Both the position numbers and the translations under genes were made by a program. Under the pieces are notes generated by a model that saw only the letters and a list, made by a program, of their open reading frames with translations, was not told the origin of the DNA and did no database searches. From assembly GCA_031367405.1 (NCBI GenBank), contig JANLPT010000240.1, positions 1 through 8,307 of the forward strand: a DNA stretch of 8,307 nt. The letters run 5' to 3'. Source of the stretch: JALHNI01 sp031367405. Its GTDB lineage: Bacteria > Acidobacteriota > Terriglobia > Bryobacterales > Bryobacteraceae. Below are positions 6,102 through 8,307 of the stretch, in pieces (within the stretch, counting starts at the first letter, position 1; every line of letters begins with the position of its first letter).

Positions 6102-6107
6102 TCCCTC
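6102..6107 (-). promoter_or_regulatory. Strong ribosome binding site of the second operon gene
   Basis: GAGGGA on the minus strand ends seven bases before the ATG at 6094 and overlaps the stop codon (TAG, 6109-6107) of the upstream gene. It fixes that start and implies polycistronic expression. Confidence 0.75.
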
Positions 6108-6958
6108 TAATCCCACGGCGGGCAGCCCAGCGCCAGAGGCGGACTTAGGAGCGGGCCTACGTCTGACTCGAGCGCCCGCAGATAGGTCGTTGTGCCGCTT
6201 GCGCCCATAATGATCCCACTTAGTAGATTGGTGAACCCATTGACCTCGTTTGTTTTCAACGTTGCGATGCCGTTGATCATCTCAACCTCGGTCTGATATG
6301 ATTTTACATCTAACCCGTAGACCGTATAAGACGTACTTACCCCGCAGGTGTCAAGTTTCGCCAAAGTGTTTGATTGTGAAAACGCCGTGCATGCGCCGTC
6401 AAACAACTTGAATTCGTAAAGATCTCCTCCAGTAATGCTCATACTTCCAGAACACTCCCACGTGACGAGTACGTCGGTGCGGTTAAAGGGCCCGTAGCAG
6501 GTTGTCAATTGACCAGCTACGTAGGTTTCAGTAAGTTGTCCGATCACCTTGGTTGTCCGCCCTCCATCCACTCGCTCTTCCTCCGATCCACCAATTGCGA
6601 GAACGCGATCGCCGCTAATTGACTCGGTCTGGTTTCCCCGCAAAAAGGTATCTTCATTCGCAAGGAATCTGAGTGTAATATTCCCATGCACCAATTCATC
6701 CCGGGTTCCCAAGACCTTGGCGCATTCCTGAAACTCCGTCCCCACTAAGCTGCCCATGTTGGGTTGAAACGCGTCGCGGCCCAGCGCCACTCGCGTTTTC
6801 GTTTTCGTCGATCCATCAAAGGTCGCCACGATTGCCTCCCTGTTGGTCAAGTACGGTTGCGCATTCCAACCGGTCCCGACGGTTACCTTCAGCTTGTATT
6901 GCGTTAGATTCCGAATTAAGGGCTCATTTAGAAAAGTAATACTGAGTGGGCGTCTCAT
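6107..6958 (-). CDS. Spike-like protein with gp5/VgrG-type octapeptide repeats (first gene of operon)
   Basis: A 283-residue protein. Residues 106-161 form seven consecutive octads of the pattern hydrophobic-x-G-x5, for example IGGSEEER and VIGQLTET. Six of the seven have Gly at position 3. This is the VxGxxxxx repeat of the phage T4 gp5 C-terminal needle and of VgrG spikes, which fold as a trimeric triple-stranded beta-helix. No gp27-like or OB-fold region is recognisable in residues 1-105. The C-terminal part (170-283) is Ser/Thr/Gly-rich with four cysteines and is unassigned. The only Met after an upstream in-frame TGA is at 6958, with no ribosome site, and repeat debris lies just upstream. 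The gene may therefore be truncated at its 5' end. It could also be a self-standing beta-structured surface or tail protein. Confidence 0.65.
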   Translation of the reverse strand: MRRPLSITFLNEPLIRNLTQYKLKVTVGTGWNAQPYLTNREAIVATFDGSTKTKTRVALGRDAFQPNMGSLVGTEFQECAKVLGTRDELVHGNITLRFLANEDTFLRGNQTESISGDRVLAIGGSEEERVDGGRTTKVIGQLTETYVAGQLTTCYGPFNRTDVLVTWECSGSMSITGGDLYEFKLFDGACTAFSQSNTLAKLDTCGVSTSYTVYGLDVKSYQTEVEMINGIATLKTNEVNGFTNLLSGIIMGASGTTTYLRALESDVGPLLSPPLALGCPPWD

Positions 6959-6981
6959 AGGTCAGGAGCCCAGTTGGTGCC

Positions 6982-7004
6982 GGAACCCAGGAACCCAGGA
7001 ACCA
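6982..7004. repeat. 8-bp tandem microrepeat (GGAACCCA x 2, plus partial)
   Basis: GGAACCCA occurs at 6982-6989 and 6990-6997, followed by a degenerate GGAACCA. It lies between the spike gene start and the REP-like hairpin and may mark a rearrangement breakpoint. Confidence 0.6.
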
Positions 7005-7007
7005 ACC

Positions 7008-7037
7008 GCATCCACGGGGTGGCCCCATTTCGGGGAA
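7008..7037 (+). repeat. REP-like hairpin repeat, right copy
   Basis: A near-identical partner of 4051-4079. CCCC (7023-7026) can pair with GGGG at 7032-7035 (loop ATTTC) or with GGGG at 7016-7019, giving two mutually exclusive hairpins. It is 24 bases before the start of the RAYT remnant. Confidence 0.7.
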
Positions 7038-7061
7038 AGACCATTCAACGGAGGCACAAAA

Positions 7062-7232
7062 ATGGCTCGCCGACTTCGCTTTGCCCCGCCGGGATACTGG
7101 CTTCACCTCACCCAACGCGGCAATAACAAACAACCCGTCTTCTCCAGCGACGCTGATCGCCAATACGGCCCATCTGCGCTGGTAGCCTCCACCCGGAAGC
7201 CTAGGCGAAGCTCTCCGTCCATCGTCGGATAG
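7062..7232 (+). pseudogene. Truncated REP-associated tyrosine transposase (RAYT, Y1/IS200-like)
   Basis: ATG at 7062 with a strong GGAGG at 7050-7054. The first 34 residues, MARRLRFAPPGYWLHLTQRG followed by NNKQPVF and DADRQ, match the N-terminus of RAYT/Y1-transposase family proteins. Family likeness stops near 7165. The frame then runs through unrelated sequence to a stop at 7230-7232, giving 56 residues against roughly 150-250 for intact members. The HUH motif and catalytic tyrosine are absent, so it is inactive. The translation start and ribosome site are intact, so a short peptide could still be made. Confidence 0.8.
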
Positions 7233-7245
7233 CGGCTGGGCGGGT

Positions 7246-7485
7246 TCAAGGCTTCTTTTTCGTTGGAGTCGGCGTCTCGCGGTGCGGGGGGCCGCACAGG
7301 TCCGGGGAGATTGAGCAGATGGATTTGCCGGTAGGATCCAGCCACCAGTACTTTGTTGCGGGCGGGGGGGGGGTGTTGGGGCCAAAGGCTGGAGTGGGCG
7401 TGTTGAGGGGCATCGGGCTGGGTAAGGGGATGGGCTTAGTCGCCTCGATTTCCAAGGAGGATGTCCAGCGCCGAGCACTTACTCG
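7246..7485 (-). pseudogene. Proline-rich ORF remnant spanning a G10/C10 tract
   Basis: A minus-strand frame open from 7485 to a stop at 7246, with no ATG (a TTG at 7455). It encodes Pro/Thr-rich sequence (KPIPLPSPMPLNTPTP), then PPPP from the homopolymer at 7364-7373, then YWWLDPTGKSICSISPDLCG and a basic tail. It resembles the end of a linker-rich secreted or surface protein on the same strand as the spike operon, but I recognise no family. The opposite strand gives only glycine-rich mirror translation. It could be the remnant of an upstream operon gene or a chance ORF. Confidence 0.3.
7364..7373. repeat. G10 homopolymer tract
   Basis: Ten consecutive G (C on the minus strand). Tracts of this length are slippage-prone and known as phase-variation switches, and are also common sequencing-error sites. 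Here it lies in the proline-rich minus-strand ORF. Confidence 0.9.
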
Positions 7486-7486
7486 T

Positions 7487-7492
7487 TATACT
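7487..7492 (+). promoter_or_regulatory. Possible -10 box for the 161-aa gene
   Basis: TATACT about 20 bases before the ATG at 7513 fits a -10 hexamer and would give a leader of about a dozen bases. No good -35 is visible, and no ribosome site lies before the ATG. Confidence 0.3.
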
Positions 7493-7512
7493 CTGACTCT
7501 TGGCGTTTATTG

Positions 7513-7998
7513 ATGAAAGACGTTACGCACATCGCTCAAGAGTGTCGTTGGCAGTTACGAGAGCTGATTCGCACGATGGTTCGAATTCACGGAACATCTG
7601 CGTGGGGCGATCCTTTTCAGGATTTACGGAAATTACGTAATATTGTCTTCGAGACGCTGATATTTGGGGATGGTGACATCTGTGCGACTGGCGAAAGTGA
7701 CATGCCCCATTTGATTGTTGTGCCAAACCGGTTGGGTAGGGGTGCGGTGGGTGAGGCGGCGATCATTATTCAGCAGCCTGACAACGGCATACAGGTGTGG
7801 CGGCATGATTTTCCTTACGTAAAAGACGGTTTTTGTCGACTGCGTTTCCTAGATTGTTTCGGCTGGCCGCGCATGGACGGATACGAAGACCTTCCATACT
7901 ATTTGGTCCGAATCGAATCGATGGATGGATATCCGAATATCGCGGGTAGCCTCGGACTTGTGAATGCTTCCGATGTGAAGGTGTTTGTCAAGGAATGA
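7513..7998 (+). CDS. Hypothetical protein, 161 aa
   Basis: An intact frame from ATG 7513 (a TTG lies directly before it at 7510; ATG is preferred). The protein is soluble-looking, with no signal peptide or membrane segment. The helical N-terminus (MKDVTHIAQECRWQLRELIRTMV) is followed by probable beta-rich sequence with PHLIVVPNRLG, EAAIIIQQ, QVWRHDFPYVKDGFCRLRFLDCFGWPRMDGYEDLPYYLV and a closing DVKVFVKE. The balanced composition and conserved-looking aromatic and Gly pattern argue for a real gene. I recognise no family. It is monocistronic, with non-coding sequence on both sides. Confidence 0.65.
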   Translation: MKDVTHIAQECRWQLRELIRTMVRIHGTSAWGDPFQDLRKLRNIVFETLIFGDGDICATGESDMPHLIVVPNRLGRGAVGEAAIIIQQPDNGIQVWRHDFPYVKDGFCRLRFLDCFGWPRMDGYEDLPYYLVRIESMDGYPNIAGSLGLVNASDVKVFVKE

Positions 7999-8089
7999 AA
8001 ATGCAGAAGAGTACCTTGGTGCTACCCACGTCCTAACAGGTCAACACGATGATATTTTTGTAAGTCGTGCGCCGAAGGTAATTCCACCC

Positions 8090-8307
8090 TCAGTTTTTCG
8101 CGGACCTTAACGAGATTTCGCGCAGGATGCTCGCGGTGAGTCCTGCAGGCTTGGTGCGCTCGATGCTCCACTCCGTCGCCCCGGCCGATGCCGTGGCTAA
8201 AGCGTCAATCAAGGCACCGATGGTGGCGGGGTCAGGGATGGGAATGGCCGCCGCCCGCATGGCCCCGGACATCATGTTCTGGTGGACCAATGCCGCCGCG
8301 CGGGCGT
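8090..8307 (-). CDS. C-terminal end of an unrecognised protein, running off the right edge
   Basis: A minus-strand frame open from the window edge to a TGA at 8092-8090, about 72 codons. The sequence is Ala-rich and helical (AAALVHQNMM, AAAIPIPDPATIGALIDALA, ASILREISLRSAKN), with natural-looking composition throughout. The TTG at 8290 need not be the start, since the frame stays open to 8307. No family is recognised. The 91 bases between it and the preceding plus-strand gene converge and hold no clear terminator. Confidence 0.4.
   Translation of the reverse strand, partial: ARAAALVHQNMMSGAMRAAAIPIPDPATIGALIDALATASAGATEWSIERTKPAGLTASILREISLRSAKN

Noticed and set aside
7461..7496. AAGGAGG-ATG at 7454-7463 as a start for an upstream plus-strand gene
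   Set aside because: The spacing between GGAGG and ATG is zero, and the frame stops after 11 codons.

Overview
This GC-rich bacterial window carries a patchwork of intact housekeeping-type genes, unrecognised genes, decayed mobile elements and short dispersed repeats. The mix of group II intron and IS630 remnants, REP-like repeats, a hemoglobin-ankyrin fusion and a RHH/RelE toxin-antitoxin pair fits a large-genome soil or sediment bacterium such as Verrucomicrobiota or Acidobacteriota. That placement is an inference from style only: no phylogenetic marker is present.

Left part (1-2050): the window opens inside a short-period repeat array (1-34). A gene-poor stretch with a strong 10-bp-arm hairpin (441-462) follows. 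On the minus strand there is a 340-residue protein that joins a group II truncated hemoglobin to about four ankyrin repeats (619-1641). Directly behind its start codon lies a plus-strand fragment of an IS630-type transposase (about 1648-1908). That fragment is cut off by a copy of a 32-bp repeat (1907-1938).

Middle (2048-3992): a TfoX N-terminal-domain protein and a classical SDR oxidoreductase lie on the minus strand and may form an operon (SDR first). A plus-strand type II toxin-antitoxin pair follows (RHH antitoxin, RelE/ParE toxin, overlapping by 14 bases). Two adjacent 8-bp palindromes overlap its -10 box, a probable autoregulatory operator, and the transcript looks leaderless.

Repeat island (3993-4487): this holds one copy of a 29/30-bp hairpin repeat, the second copy of the 32-bp repeat, three perfect 21-bp tandem units, the domain V-domain VI tail of a group II intron, and a fourth 21-bp unit.

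Three-gene minus-strand operon (6958 to 4488): the first gene encodes a protein with seven gp5/VgrG-like octapeptide repeats, suggesting a trimeric beta-helix spike. Two unrecognised proteins follow, and their C-terminal parts are homologous to each other. Copies of the 29/30-bp repeat flank this cassette in direct orientation (4051-4079 and 7008-7037). The right-hand copy sits just before a truncated REP-associated tyrosine transposase (RAYT, 7062-7232). This is the best candidate in the window for an undescribed system: a spike-like protein with two paralogous partners, bracketed by REP-like elements.

Right part (7233-8307): a G10 tract lies in a proline-rich minus-strand ORF remnant. An unrecognised 161-residue plus-strand gene follows (7513-7998), and then the C-terminal end of a minus-strand gene that runs off the window.
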